The notes beneath the pieces were generated by a model. That model saw only the letters and a list, made by a program, of their open reading frames with translations, made no database searches and was not told where the DNA came from. Below are positions 48,145 through 58,216 of a stretch of DNA of 64,000 bases, in pieces. The number at the start of each line of letters is the position of its first letter. Position 1 is the stretch's first letter. This stretch comes from JAIDVZ01 sp964486285 (GTDB lineage: Bacteria > Verrucomicrobiota > Verrucomicrobiia > Opitutales > JAIRKQ01). Where the stretch lies: assembly GCA_964486285.1 (NCBI GenBank), contig CAZALH010000002.1, forward strand, positions 55,139 through 119,138. The letters are read 5' to 3'. The position numbers and the translations under genes are program-made.

Positions 48145-49194
48145 ATGAGTAAAAATCAACAACATGATTCAAATGCAATTGAGCTTGCTATGAATGCCAT
48201 TAATCGTCAATTCGGTGATGGCTCAATAATGAAGCTCGGTGACGCTAAACAAATGAATGTTTCTGTCATATCAACTGGTTCTTTAGCGCTTGATTTAGCT
48301 TTAGGGGTACATGGGCTACCACGTGGAAGAATATGTGAGATTTTCGGGCCAGAGTCATCAGGGAAAACAACATTTTGTTTAAGTGTCATTGCAGAAGCAC
48401 AACGAAATGGTGGGAATGCAGTATTTATTGATGTAGAGCACGCTTTAGATCCACGATACGCTAAAGTTGTAGGTGTTGATTTAAATAGTTTAATGGTATC
48501 TCAACCAGAAAGTGGGGAGGATGCTTTAAACATTACTGAAACATTAATAAGATCAGGGGCAATAGACGTAATCGTTTTAGATTCCGTAGCGGCTTTGATT
48601 TCCAAGGCAGAACTAGATGGTCAGATGGGCGATGCTACAATCGGTTCTCAAGCTCGCCTAATGAGCCAAGCAATGCGCAGACTAACATCAGCGATAAGTA
48701 AAACCAATTGTGTATGCATTTTTACCAATCAGATTCGTGAAAAAATTGGAGTAATGTTTGGTAATCCAGAAACTACTCCTGGTGGACGTGCATTAAAATT
48801 TTTCTCATCTATTCGATTAGATATTAGACGTATCTCTCAGATAAAAGATAACTCTGGTAAAGTAACCGGCAACAGAACACGTGTTAAAGTAGTAAAAAAC
48901 AAAGTAGCTCCTCCATTCACTGAATGTGAGTTTGATATAATGTTTGATGAGGGTATTTCCCGTACAGGGTCATTAATAGATTTAGGCATTGAGCATAAAA
49001 TACTGGGAAAAAAAGGTGCCTGGATCGCTTACGAAGGAAAATTAATCGGACAAGGACGCGAAGCAGCAAAACAATATCTTCGAAATAACCCAGAAACAAT
49101 AAAGCGAATCGAAGAAGCGATAACTAAGCGTGTACATGTGTCTGGAGGAACGGTATTAGGCGAAAGCACTGATGCTGAACAGTCAGATCAGTAA
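48145..49194 (+). CDS. recA: Recombinase RecA
   Basis: 349 residues. Walker A GPESSGKTT (68-76), VFIDVEHALDP, IVLDSVAAL (Walker B), loop L1/L2 blocks MGDATIGSQARLMSQAMRRL and TNQIREKIGVMFGNPETTPGG. It catalyses strand exchange and SOS signalling. No LexA-box-like palindrome is evident in the 86-base upstream gap. Confidence 0.98.
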   Translation: MSKNQQHDSNAIELAMNAINRQFGDGSIMKLGDAKQMNVSVISTGSLALDLALGVHGLPRGRICEIFGPESSGKTTFCLSVIAEAQRNGGNAVFIDVEHALDPRYAKVVGVDLNSLMVSQPESGEDALNITETLIRSGAIDVIVLDSVAALISKAELDGQMGDATIGSQARLMSQAMRRLTSAISKTNCVCIFTNQIREKIGVMFGNPETTPGGRALKFFSSIRLDIRRISQIKDNSGKVTGNRTRVKVVKNKVAPPFTECEFDIMFDEGISRTGSLIDLGIEHKILGKKGAWIAYEGKLIGQGREAAKQYLRNNPETIKRIEEAITKRVHVSGGTVLGESTDAEQSDQ

Positions 49195-49514
49195 AAAGGA
49201 AAATTTTTCATATTAAGTATTACCCTCTTATTCATAAAGAGAGTAAAAATATTTACTGGCTATTAAAATTTTCATTAATTAAAATAGTACATGTATACAT
49301 TTTCAGTTTAAAAACGTTATCATTAAAAATTTTACCCATTAAAAATAGGCAGTTTTATTTGTTCAGACTTCTAATGGAGATGTGATATCTTTTTTAACAA
49401 ACTTAATGGTGCATTTTTTACCGAACAGTAAGATATTTTGAAAAGCATGATACAGTGGTATATTGTCAATTATTTTTTCTTCACTAAATTAATAAAACAA
49501 GTATGGAATAAAAC
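49195..49514 (+). other. Intergenic region upstream of nrdAB
   Basis: 320 AT-rich bases. An imperfect hairpin (TACCCTCTT / AAGAGAGTA, about 49223-49248) after recA may act as a weak terminator, though no T tract follows. The remainder should hold the nrdAB promoter; no NrdR boxes could be recognised by eye. Confidence 0.35.
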
Positions 49515-51290
49515 ATGAGTATTAAAATTGATTTAAGTCGAGACGCCCTATTCGATGAACTCGGACTCATACGTTTGAAAGAAAGTTATATGAGAGAGGA
49601 TGAAAGCAGCCCTCAAGAACGCCTTGCTTACGTCGCCCAATCATTTGCCAGCACGGATGAACATGCTCAAAGAATTTATGATTACGCTTCCAAACATTGG
49701 TTAAGTTTTTCAACACCTATACTATCATTTGGTCGCGTAAAAAAAGGGCTCCCTATCAGTTGTTTCCTGTCTTATATGGAAGATAGTGCTGAAGGACTAG
49801 TAAATACTTTATCTGAGGTTAACTGGTTATCTATGATGGGAGGAGGAGTTGGGATTCACATTGATATTCGCAGTGCAGATGAGAAAAGTGTTGGCGTTAT
49901 GCCTCATTTAAAAGTATATGATGCAGCATGCTTAGCTTATCGACAAGGCACAACTCGTCGAGGATCATATGCAGCATTCTTGTCAATTGATCACCCCGAT
50001 ATCGTTCAGTTCATAGAAATGCGTAAACCGACTGGCGATCAAAATATGCGCACATTAAATCTTCATCATGGCATTAATATTACTGACAAATTCATGCAAA
50101 AAATACAAGAAAGCATGCTAGATTCTAATAGTGATGATTCTTGGCCATTAATTGATCCACATAGTGGAAAAATTGTTGAGACAGTTAGTGCTAGGGATAT
50201 TTGGCAGCGAATTTTAGAAATTCGTATGCAAACAGGGGAGCCATATCTTATTTTTGTCGATACCGCTAACCGCGCACTACCAGAATGGTTAAAACAGCAA
50301 GGATTAAAGATTAATGGCTCCAATCTTTGTACTGAAATTTTTCTACCTACTAACCCGGAACGCACTGCAGTGTGCTGCTTAAGTTCTGTCAATGTTGAAT
50401 ATTTTGATGAATGGAAACAAGACGATCTATTTATTCAAGATGTTATGGAATTTTTAGATAACGTTTTGCAATATTTTATCGACTATGCACCAACAAGTAT
50501 TTTAAGAGCCAAACGTTCTGCTGAACGCGAACGTTCAATTGGTCTCGGAGCATTAGGCTTGCACTCGTACTTTCAACGCAAGCACATTCCATTCGACAGT
50601 GCGATTGCAAAGTCACTTAATAAAAAGATATTTTCCCACATTCAACAGCGCTGTATCAATGCAGATAAATATCTTTGTAAACTTCGAGGAGCTTGTCCAG
50701 ATGCTAAAAAGAATAACATCGAACGCAGGTTTTCTCACTGGATGGCAGTTGCTCCAAATGCTACATCTAGCTTAATTGTTGGCAATACTTCGCCATCGAT
50801 TGAACCAAGGCGCGCCAATGTATATAGACAAGATACCATTTCAGGAGCATATGTAGTGAAAAATCGCTACCTAGTAGAAGAATTAAAAAATTTAGGACTA
50901 GATAATGACGAAATTTGGACAGATATCATCGCCCATGACGGCAGCATACAACATCTCAAATTTATCCCTCAAAATATTCGCGATATCTTTAAAACAGCAC
51001 AAGAAATCGATCAGAGATGGATCATAGACTTAGCTTCCGATCGACAACAGTATATAGACCAAGGGCAATCAATTAATTTATTTTTCCCAGCAGATGTTGC
51101 TATCGGATATTTACATGCATGCCACTTCTTAGCTTGGAAAAAAGGATTAAAATCACTTTATTACTGTCGCAGCGATAAATTAAGGAAAGCTGACCGTGTC
51201 GGATTAGATGTTGAACGACATAAAATTGAAGAAGATATTAATATGAAAGAAATTGTTGAAAACAATACATGTTTAGCGTGTGAAGGATAA
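49515..51290 (+). CDS. nrdA: Ribonucleoside-diphosphate reductase alpha subunit (short form)
   Basis: 591 residues. SFSTPILSFGR, GLPISCFLSYMEDS (catalytic Cys), NLCTEIFLPTNPERTAVCCLSSVN (NxCxE radical centre) and a C-terminal CLACEG pair that shuttles electrons. The N-terminal ATP-cone of the ~760-residue E. coli enzyme is missing, so dATP feedback through that domain is absent. It reduces NDPs to dNDPs with NrdB, 2 bases downstream. Confidence 0.94.
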   Translation: MSIKIDLSRDALFDELGLIRLKESYMREDESSPQERLAYVAQSFASTDEHAQRIYDYASKHWLSFSTPILSFGRVKKGLPISCFLSYMEDSAEGLVNTLSEVNWLSMMGGGVGIHIDIRSADEKSVGVMPHLKVYDAACLAYRQGTTRRGSYAAFLSIDHPDIVQFIEMRKPTGDQNMRTLNLHHGINITDKFMQKIQESMLDSNSDDSWPLIDPHSGKIVETVSARDIWQRILEIRMQTGEPYLIFVDTANRALPEWLKQQGLKINGSNLCTEIFLPTNPERTAVCCLSSVNVEYFDEWKQDDLFIQDVMEFLDNVLQYFIDYAPTSILRAKRSAERERSIGLGALGLHSYFQRKHIPFDSAIAKSLNKKIFSHIQQRCINADKYLCKLRGACPDAKKNNIERRFSHWMAVAPNATSSLIVGNTSPSIEPRRANVYRQDTISGAYVVKNRYLVEELKNLGLDNDEIWTDIIAHDGSIQHLKFIPQNIRDIFKTAQEIDQRWIIDLASDRQQYIDQGQSINLFFPADVAIGYLHACHFLAWKKGLKSLYYCRSDKLRKADRVGLDVERHKIEEDINMKEIVENNTCLACEG

Positions 51291-51292
51291 TA

Positions 51293-52276
51293 ATGAAAAA
51301 AGCTAAAAAATCATTAACTCAGTCTAGAGATTATTATAAACCATTTTCTTACCCTTGGGCATATGAAGCATTTATGCAAAGTGAACAAATGCATTGGCTT
51401 TGGACAGAAGTACCAATGTTAGAGGATATTAAGGATTGGAAAACACGATTAAATGAATCAGAGCGTGATTTTTTAACAAAAGTATTCCGATTCTTTACTC
51501 AAGGAGATATAGATGTAAGCGCTGCATATGTTTATACATACTTACCGACATTCCAACAGCCAGAAATTAGAATGATGTTATCTAGTTTCGCAGCACGAGA
51601 AGCAGTACATATAGCGGCGTATTCGCACTTGATTGAAACACTTGGCATGCCAGAAGCAATATATAATGAATTTTTACAATATGAAGCAATGGCTGACAAA
51701 CATGATTATTTTCATGGCATTAGGTTAAATAATACTGCAAACATTGCTGCTAAAATGGCTGCATTCTCTGCTTTTACAGAAGGTATGCAATTGTTTTCAA
51801 GCTTTGTAATGCTTTTAAATTTTACTAGGAATGGAACTATGCGCGGTATGGGGCAAATCATCGCCTGGTCGATTAATGATGAAACATTACATACAGAGTC
51901 AATGATCAAATTATTCCGAGAATATATTACTGAAAACCCATCCATTTGGAATGATGAGCTAAAAAAGACAATATACACTATTGCTGAAAAAATGGTTCAA
52001 CTTGAAGATCGTTTTATAGACTTAGCATTCGGAGTAAGTGAAATGCAAAGGCTTACTAAGGCAGAAGTGCAACGTTATATCCGCTTTATAGCAGATAGAC
52101 GATTATTAGCTATGGGAATGAAAGCAATTTTTCATGAGAAGAAAAATCCTTTACCGTGGGTCGACGCAATGTTAGGAGTTACTCATACTAATTTTTTTGA
52201 AAACCGCGTAGTAGATTATGCCAAAGGAGCACTATCTGGAGATTGGGCAGATGTTTGGGGTAAAGCTAGAGTATAG
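51293..52276 (+). CDS. nrdB: Ribonucleoside-diphosphate reductase beta subunit
   Basis: 327 residues. Metal ligands include E103 and H106 in REAVHIAAY, then QYEAMADKH and DETLHTE. A tyrosine (Y110) sits four residues after H106, where class Ia enzymes carry the radical Tyr; Chlamydia trachomatis has Phe there with a Mn/Fe cofactor. So this looks like a conventional tyrosyl-radical enzyme. Confidence 0.94.
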   Translation: MKKAKKSLTQSRDYYKPFSYPWAYEAFMQSEQMHWLWTEVPMLEDIKDWKTRLNESERDFLTKVFRFFTQGDIDVSAAYVYTYLPTFQQPEIRMMLSSFAAREAVHIAAYSHLIETLGMPEAIYNEFLQYEAMADKHDYFHGIRLNNTANIAAKMAAFSAFTEGMQLFSSFVMLLNFTRNGTMRGMGQIIAWSINDETLHTESMIKLFREYITENPSIWNDELKKTIYTIAEKMVQLEDRFIDLAFGVSEMQRLTKAEVQRYIRFIADRRLLAMGMKAIFHEKKNPLPWVDAMLGVTHTNFFENRVVDYAKGALSGDWADVWGKARV

Positions 52277-52426
52277 CTATTAATAGCTAAATTATTATTT
52301 CTATTTTTTAAAAAACTTAATTTTTTGTTAAAAATCGAAAAATAATTACTTCCGATATAGGGACAATATTGATTTTATTTTAATCAATGGAACGAATAAT
52401 TACTGTGCAAAAGCGCCATAGTAATT
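52274..52426. other. Cluster of inverted repeats after nrdB
   Basis: Three hairpins: a 16-base palindrome TAGCTATTAATAGCTA (52274-52289) over the nrdB stop, followed by T-rich sequence; ATTGATT/AATCAAT (52368-52388); and a 10-base stem AATTACTGTG/CATAGTAATT with one G-T pair (52398-52426) next to the convergent remnant gene. Together they may end transcription from both sides. Confidence 0.45.
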
Positions 52427-53033
52427 AAATAATCTCGATCAAAATATTTTTAGTTTTTTCAAACTTCTGAGCAAAAGAGTATAAATTTTTAATAAAAAAT
52501 TTCCTTAAACACACAAAACGAAAGAATTTTTTAAGTTTAACTTTTAATAAAGGTTGCCCAGTTTTACTTGTACACAAAGTAGCTTGTTTTACAAAAATCA
52601 ATGTTTCAAATACTGGTTCTATGCAATATGGGAAAAAATCTTCCCCATTAAAATGTACAATGTTACTGATGTCTCCACAGCACCATATACGAGAACTTTG
52701 GTCAGTAAATCCGCACATATTAGTTTTATACCAAATTCCATTAATTTTATAAACAATTTCACCAAAGTATCCCATAGGCAGTGATTTTTCATCAGAAACA
52801 TCTTCAACATTATTTGTAGAAATTATCTTTACTTTTATATTCGATTTAGGATATCCCAATACAATTCCTGCGAAATTTTGTTCTAGAACTAGGCAACGTG
52901 TAAAAAATTCCTTCATACTTATAAAAAAAATAGGAAATTTCTTTAAAAAAATATCTGCCCGTCGACGTAATGACTTTACGCGTAATACCTGTAAAAACCA
53001 TATTATATAATTTATAACTTTATTGTCTGTCAT
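52425..53033 (-). pseudogene. C-terminal remnant of an OleC-like/acyl-CoA AMP-ligase
   Basis: 202 residues. The middle follows the C-terminal part of AMP-binding ligases: GIVLGYPKSNIKVKII, GYFGEIVYKI, MCGFTDQSSRIWCCG, then NGEDFFPYCIEPVFETLIFVKQA. This pattern (GR/C..FP/I.CE.VF...V) is closest to fatty-acyl ligases such as OleC. The ~350-residue N-terminal nucleotide-binding core is absent, and both ends are replaced by Lys/Phe-rich sequence. It is likely a decayed gene; a domesticated domain cannot be excluded. Confidence 0.55.
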
Positions 53034-53059
53034 TGAAATATATACGTAAAATGTATAAT
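53033..53059 (+). promoter_or_regulatory. Candidate promoter for xer
   Basis: A perfect TATAAT (53054-53059) lies 15 bases after TTGAAA (53033-53038). The ATG of xer is at 53068, so the transcript would have almost no leader. AT-rich background lowers confidence. Confidence 0.35.
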
Positions 53060-53067
53060 AAACGTTA

Positions 53068-53946
53068 ATGGATTGTGAAATAAAATTTATTCATCAACTT
53101 AACGATGAACGTATGCTTTCTCAACATACCATATCTACTTACCAAAATGCCCTAAAAGTATTTAAAAAGTGGAAAAATACCGACAATATATTAAACACCA
53201 CTAGTCGGGACATACAAGATTTTATCATTGAAATGCAGAAGATACGCTCTCGTACAACAATTCATAATTATGTATCAGCATTACGTACATTTTTTAACTT
53301 TGCAGTACGTGAAAATATCATTTCGCAAAATCCAGCAACAGAATTATCATTACCTAAACTTCAGAAACTATTACCTAAAATTTTAACTAAAAACCAGATT
53401 AAGCAACTATTACAAGCCCCTTTTCAGGCTTTAAAACTTGAACTTATTTCTTCGAAAATCGCTTTTCGAGATTCTATGATAATAGAACTTTTTTATGGAA
53501 CTGGCATGCGTATCAGTGAGGTGCAAAAAATTAAACTCTCCGACATCGACTTTACTAATCGAGTCATTAAAGTATTAGGCAAAGGAAGCAAAGAACGAAT
53601 CTGCCCATTTTCCATATCAACTGAAAAAGCAATAAAGACATACATTGAAAAATATTTACCAACTTCTAGTAAGTTTTTACTTACTGAAAAAAGCGAAAAA
53701 TTACTATCAATACGAAATATTCAATACAGAATGAAATATTATTTAAAATTATGTGGATTACCAATTGACTTATCACCTCATACAATACGACATGCCTACG
53801 CTACTCACCTATTAAATGCTGGTGCAGATTTACGACTGGTACAAGAACTTCTAGGACATGCCAATTTAGAAACGACACAGATATATACTCACGTCGATTC
53901 TAAACATATTCAAAACATTTATCAACACTGCCATCCACATGGATAA
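53068..53946 (+). CDS. Tyrosine recombinase XerC/XerD
   Basis: 292 residues. N-terminal SAM-like DNA-binding domain (LSQHTISTYQNALKVF), catalytic Arg in YGTGMRISEV, Lys in VLGKGSKERICPF, HTIRHAYATHLL (HxxR), LGHANLETTQIYTHV (H and nucleophile Tyr). Xer proteins resolve chromosome dimers at dif; the length is the host type rather than that of a phage integrase. XerC and XerD cannot be separated here. It overlaps the TonB-like gene by 8 bases. Confidence 0.93.
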   Translation: MDCEIKFIHQLNDERMLSQHTISTYQNALKVFKKWKNTDNILNTTSRDIQDFIIEMQKIRSRTTIHNYVSALRTFFNFAVRENIISQNPATELSLPKLQKLLPKILTKNQIKQLLQAPFQALKLELISSKIAFRDSMIIELFYGTGMRISEVQKIKLSDIDFTNRVIKVLGKGSKERICPFSISTEKAIKTYIEKYLPTSSKFLLTEKSEKLLSIRNIQYRMKYYLKLCGLPIDLSPHTIRHAYATHLLNAGADLRLVQELLGHANLETTQIYTHVDSKHIQNIYQHCHPHG

Positions 53947-54934
53947 TGTTACTAATAACGAACAAAAACGATCAAAATACCCACTGTTCGTAATACAAGA
54001 AGACCGATCAAGTTTATTTTTTACAACTCTAATATCTTTCATTACTTATATCGCTTTTTTATTTACCACATATCCTGTCAGCAAATTTGCAGTTTATTCC
54101 ACAAAGATAGTTAGATCCACACAATCACTTCATGAACAAGTATATATAGAAACAGATAAAATTTTAAACACAGATATCGTACCTGAGACATTTTATTATG
54201 GCACCTACTCCCAATTAGCTGCACAAGAACAAAATATGCCACCTAACGGCAAAGATCCTATACTTAAAGGAAAAGTATTATCTCAAAAAATTACAGAATC
54301 AAATCCCAAAGAACACAATAGCTTTAGCACAGATGAAATATCACAAACAATCCCTCCTTCGCAAGAGTCTTTCGAAGATTTTTTCAAGAAATCTCTTAAA
54401 GAACAAGATGGAGAAACAATCATTTCATCAGATTCAAACAATAAACATAGTAATAGTGTTGGATTAAATCGTAATAACCAGAAAACTCTATTAAAGCAGT
54501 ACATTGATCACCAAATTTCTAGTTATAAAAAACAATATGTACAAATTGATGAAAATTTAAATTCTACGTTATCACCCTTAAGAAAATCTAATACTTCAGT
54601 AGCTGTAATTGGTACAGTAAGTATGACCGTACAAGGATCAGAATTCGGTGAATATGAGCAACAATTGCTTGAAGCTATTTCATATAATTGGCAACTATTA
54701 TCTCAAAGATGCTACAATTCCCTATCTTGTGGTGAAATTGTAATACAGTTTACTTTAAATTCTGATGGTACAATTACTGATCTAAAAGTTAATAAATATA
54801 CATCATCAGATACTGCAGTTATAGTATGTTCCGATGCTATAAATTCTCAGTCTCCATTCCTAAAATGGACAAACGACATGATCAGTAAATTTGGAAACAA
54901 AAAGCTGATGGTCATAAAGTTTATATATTTTTAA
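53939..54934 (+). CDS. TonB/TolA-like energy transducer protein
   Basis: 331 residues. A short cytoplasmic start, one transmembrane helix (about 30-50), a long polar Ser/Lys/Glu-rich periplasmic linker, and a C-terminal domain of TonB/TolA type (EQQLLEAISYNWQLLSQR, GEIVIQFTLNSDGTITDLKV). These span the periplasm to link the proton-driven ExbBD/TolQR motor to the outer membrane. No motor genes are adjacent. Confidence 0.7.
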   Translation: MDNVTNNEQKRSKYPLFVIQEDRSSLFFTTLISFITYIAFLFTTYPVSKFAVYSTKIVRSTQSLHEQVYIETDKILNTDIVPETFYYGTYSQLAAQEQNMPPNGKDPILKGKVLSQKITESNPKEHNSFSTDEISQTIPPSQESFEDFFKKSLKEQDGETIISSDSNNKHSNSVGLNRNNQKTLLKQYIDHQISSYKKQYVQIDENLNSTLSPLRKSNTSVAVIGTVSMTVQGSEFGEYEQQLLEAISYNWQLLSQRCYNSLSCGEIVIQFTLNSDGTITDLKVNKYTSSDTAVIVCSDAINSQSPFLKWTNDMISKFGNKKLMVIKFIYF

Positions 54935-55049
54935 AAAAAGTTTTATAAAAGACACATTATTACTAAATGTCCATAACAACATAAAAAAATATTATAATTA
55001 GTCATTGTATATCTTTTTATAAAAAATATACCTCAAATTAGGTAAAAAC

Positions 55050-56882
55050 ATGAGTAACGACGATTTACACACTTTAAGACATTCTGCTGCACATATATTA
55101 GCTGCCGCAACATTGAGATTATTCCCAGAAGTCAAACTAGATATCGGACCAGCAACTGATAACGGATTTTATTATGATTTTGATCTTGATCATAAGTTCA
55201 CACAGGATGATCTTATAGCAATTGAAAAAGAGATGGGTAAAATCATCTCTGAAAACCAGCAATTTATCTGTACAGAAGTTTCAAAAGTAGACGCTAAAAA
55301 TCTTTTACAGTCTAAAAATCAAACTTATAAATTAGAACGCTTAAATGATATTCCAGACAGTGAAAAAGTTACCATGTATACAAATGGTGACTTCACTGAT
55401 CTTTGTCGTGGACCACATGTAAAATATTCAAGAGAAATAAAAGCTTTCAAGTTATTAAGCATTGCTGGAGCATATTACCGTGGAAATGAAAATAATAAGC
55501 AACTTCAGCGTATATATGGTACAGCATTTTTTTCAAAAAAGGACTTAGACATCTATCTAAATCAATTGGAAGAGGCTAAAAAGCGCGACCATCGCAAATT
55601 AGGGAAAGAATTAAAGTTATTCATGATCGATGATGAAATTGGACAAGGAATGATACTATGGTTGCCTAAGGGAGCAATTATTCGCAATGAATTGCAAAAT
55701 TTTATTCTCTCAGAGTTATTGAAAAATGGGTACCAACAAGTTTTTACTCCACATATCGCTAAGCTTAATTTATTCCGCACATCAGGACATTTCCCATACT
55801 ACAAAGAGTCACAATTCCCTCCATTACCTGATCGTAGAGAATTAGATTTTTGCATAAATAATAATGTTTCTACCAAGGAAATGTTTCAAAATATGGAAGA
55901 AGGGCAATTAGAAGGATTTTTGTTAAAACCTATGAACTGTCCCGGGCACATTAGAATTTATGCATCAGAACAACATTCATACCGTGAGTTACCAATTAGA
56001 TTAGCTGAATTTGGTACAGTCTATAGATGGGAACAATCGGGAGAATTAAACGGAATGACAAGAGTTCGTAGTTTCACGCAAGATGATGCTCACTTATTTT
56101 GTCGACCAGATCAATTAGAAGCAGAGATTGATGGCTGCTTACATCTAGTACAGCTAATTTTTTCAACTCTCGGCATAACAAAATTTCGCGTAAGAATAGG
56201 GCTACGAGACAAAACATCAAACAAATACATTGGGTCTGATGAAAATTGGGCAATCTCTGAATCTGCGCTGCGTAAAGCTGCCAAAAATTTAAATGTACCA
56301 TTCGAAGAACAATGTGGAGAAGCTGCTTTTTACGGTCCTAAAATTGATTTCATTGTTAAAGATGTTATCGGGCGTGATTGGCAATTAGGAACTGTACAAG
56401 TAGATTATAATTTACCTGAACGATTTGACTTATATTATATCGGTGATGACAACCAAAAACATCAACCAATCATCATTCACAGGGCTCCATTTGGATCTTT
56501 GGAGCGATTTTCTGGATTGTTAATCGAGCATTTTGGTGGAGATTTTCCAACATGGTTAGCTCCAGAGCAAGTCAGAATATTAACATTAAATGAAAATTTA
56601 ATGGAATATGCATTAAAAATACAGTCAACTTTAAAAGAACATAATATAAGATGTAGTATTGATTCTCATCCAGAAGGTCTTAGTGCAAAAATTCGACATG
56701 CAGAACTAGATAAAGTACCTCATATGTTCATCATTGGAAACAAAGAAGAACAATCTGGATATGTATCCGTTCGATCACGTATAAATATAGAATTAAACGG
56801 AACTATGTTGTTAAATCATGCCATTGACAAAATACAAGAAATGATACAGAAAAAAATTCTTCCAACAAAAAAACAAATATGA
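55050..56882 (+). CDS. thrS: Threonyl-tRNA synthetase lacking the TGS domain
   Basis: 610 residues. It begins directly at the editing domain (LRHSAAHILAAA); the ~60-residue TGS domain is absent. Class II core motifs MNCPGHIRIY, RLAEFGTVYRWEQSGEL, RVRSFTQDDAHLF, and LGTVQVDYNLPERF are present, followed by the anticodon-binding domain. The HxxxH editing residues (H8/H12) are kept. It overlaps glyA by 4 bases. Confidence 0.95.
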   Translation: MSNDDLHTLRHSAAHILAAATLRLFPEVKLDIGPATDNGFYYDFDLDHKFTQDDLIAIEKEMGKIISENQQFICTEVSKVDAKNLLQSKNQTYKLERLNDIPDSEKVTMYTNGDFTDLCRGPHVKYSREIKAFKLLSIAGAYYRGNENNKQLQRIYGTAFFSKKDLDIYLNQLEEAKKRDHRKLGKELKLFMIDDEIGQGMILWLPKGAIIRNELQNFILSELLKNGYQQVFTPHIAKLNLFRTSGHFPYYKESQFPPLPDRRELDFCINNNVSTKEMFQNMEEGQLEGFLLKPMNCPGHIRIYASEQHSYRELPIRLAEFGTVYRWEQSGELNGMTRVRSFTQDDAHLFCRPDQLEAEIDGCLHLVQLIFSTLGITKFRVRIGLRDKTSNKYIGSDENWAISESALRKAAKNLNVPFEEQCGEAAFYGPKIDFIVKDVIGRDWQLGTVQVDYNLPERFDLYYIGDDNQKHQPIIIHRAPFGSLERFSGLLIEHFGGDFPTWLAPEQVRILTLNENLMEYALKIQSTLKEHNIRCSIDSHPEGLSAKIRHAELDKVPHMFIIGNKEEQSGYVSVRSRINIELNGTMLLNHAIDKIQEMIQKKILPTKKQI

Positions 56883-58138
56883 CAAAATTTACATTCTCAG
56901 AGCCTCTTGATCAGGAAGATCCAGAAATTTTTTCAGCCATACAGTCAGAACGAACTCGGCAAGGTAACCATATTGAGTTGATTGCATCAGAAAATTTTAC
57001 TTCTCCAGCAATCCTGCAAGCAACAGGCAGTATATTTACTAATAAATATGCCGAAGGATACCCTCAAAAACGTTACTACGGTGGTTGTGAGTATGTCGAC
57101 ATCGTTGAATCACTTGCAATTGAACGTGCCAAAATGCTATTTGGTGCTGAACACGTAAACGTACAACCACATTCTGGCAGTCAAGCTAATACAGCGGTCT
57201 ATTTGGCTACATTAAAACCTGGCGATACAATATTAACAATGTCTTTAGAAAATGGTGGACATTTAACACACGGACATCCTAAAAACATTAGTGGAATACT
57301 ATATAATGTTAAGCATTACGGAATAATAACAGATTCTGGACTTATCAATTATGATGAACTTGAAGAAATCGCCAATACACAGCATCCAAAATTAATAACA
57401 ATAGGAGCTTCTGCTTATCCACGAAACATAGATTTTCAACGAGTAGCCAATATTGCGCATAACGCTGGAGCACTAGTACTTGCTGATATTGCACATATTG
57501 CTGGGTTAGTAGCAGCTGGGTTACATCAAAGCCCTGTTCCATATTGCGATTTCGTCACATCTACAACACACAAAACATTGCGTGGACCACGTGGCGGAAT
57601 AATAATGTGTAAAAAAGAATTCGCTAAAGCTATAGATTCAGCAGTATTTCCAGGTACACAAGGTGGCCCATTAATGCATATAATCGCTGCCAAAGCAGTT
57701 TGCTTCAAAGAAGCACTATCTCCTATGTTTAAAAAATACCAAGAACAAATCCTTATAAATGCACGTACATTAGCAGAGGAATTAGCATTAAAAAAGTTAA
57801 CAATAGTAAGTGGAGGAACAGATAATCACTTATTACTTGTTGATTTACGAGGGAGTCATCCAGAAATTACCGGTAAAGATGCTCAAAATGCATTAGATAA
57901 GGTAAATATTACTACTAATCGCAACACTATACCCAATGAAACACGAAGCCCATTTCTGACTAGTGGGTTGCGACTTGGTACACCGGCAATTACAACACGC
58001 GGGATGAAAGAATCGGAAGTAAAAACGATCGCTGACATGATCGCTATGGTTCTAGATAATATCAATGATACATCAACACTTCAAACCATTCAAAAACATG
58101 TCATAGATCTATGTGTTCAATTTCCATTACCGTACTAA
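56879..58138 (+). CDS. glyA: Serine hydroxymethyltransferase
   Basis: 419 residues. NHIELIASENFTSPA, YAEGYPQKRYYGGCEYVD, PLP lysine in TSTTHKTLRGPRGG, and GTPAITTRGM. It converts serine and tetrahydrofolate to glycine and methylene-tetrahydrofolate, the cofactor used by ThyA at 8.7 kb. ATGA overlap with thrS shows coupling. Confidence 0.97.
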   Translation: MTKFTFSEPLDQEDPEIFSAIQSERTRQGNHIELIASENFTSPAILQATGSIFTNKYAEGYPQKRYYGGCEYVDIVESLAIERAKMLFGAEHVNVQPHSGSQANTAVYLATLKPGDTILTMSLENGGHLTHGHPKNISGILYNVKHYGIITDSGLINYDELEEIANTQHPKLITIGASAYPRNIDFQRVANIAHNAGALVLADIAHIAGLVAAGLHQSPVPYCDFVTSTTHKTLRGPRGGIIMCKKEFAKAIDSAVFPGTQGGPLMHIIAAKAVCFKEALSPMFKKYQEQILINARTLAEELALKKLTIVSGGTDNHLLLVDLRGSHPEITGKDAQNALDKVNITTNRNTIPNETRSPFLTSGLRLGTPAITTRGMKESEVKTIADMIAMVLDNINDTSTLQTIQKHVIDLCVQFPLPY

Positions 58139-58216
58139 CTTAAAAAATTTTATCGCTCAGTATGATTTTATTTATTGCTACTTTTCAGCCCAAAAGTACA
58201 CTTGTACTCCTTGAGT

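Noticed and set aside
49195..49514. Riboswitch or small RNA upstream of nrdA
   Set aside because: Only short AT-rich repeats; no conserved riboswitch core could be recognised.
53068..53946. Xer gene as an integrase of a mobile island
   Set aside because: Length and motifs match chromosomal XerC/D; no attachment site or tRNA target is adjacent.
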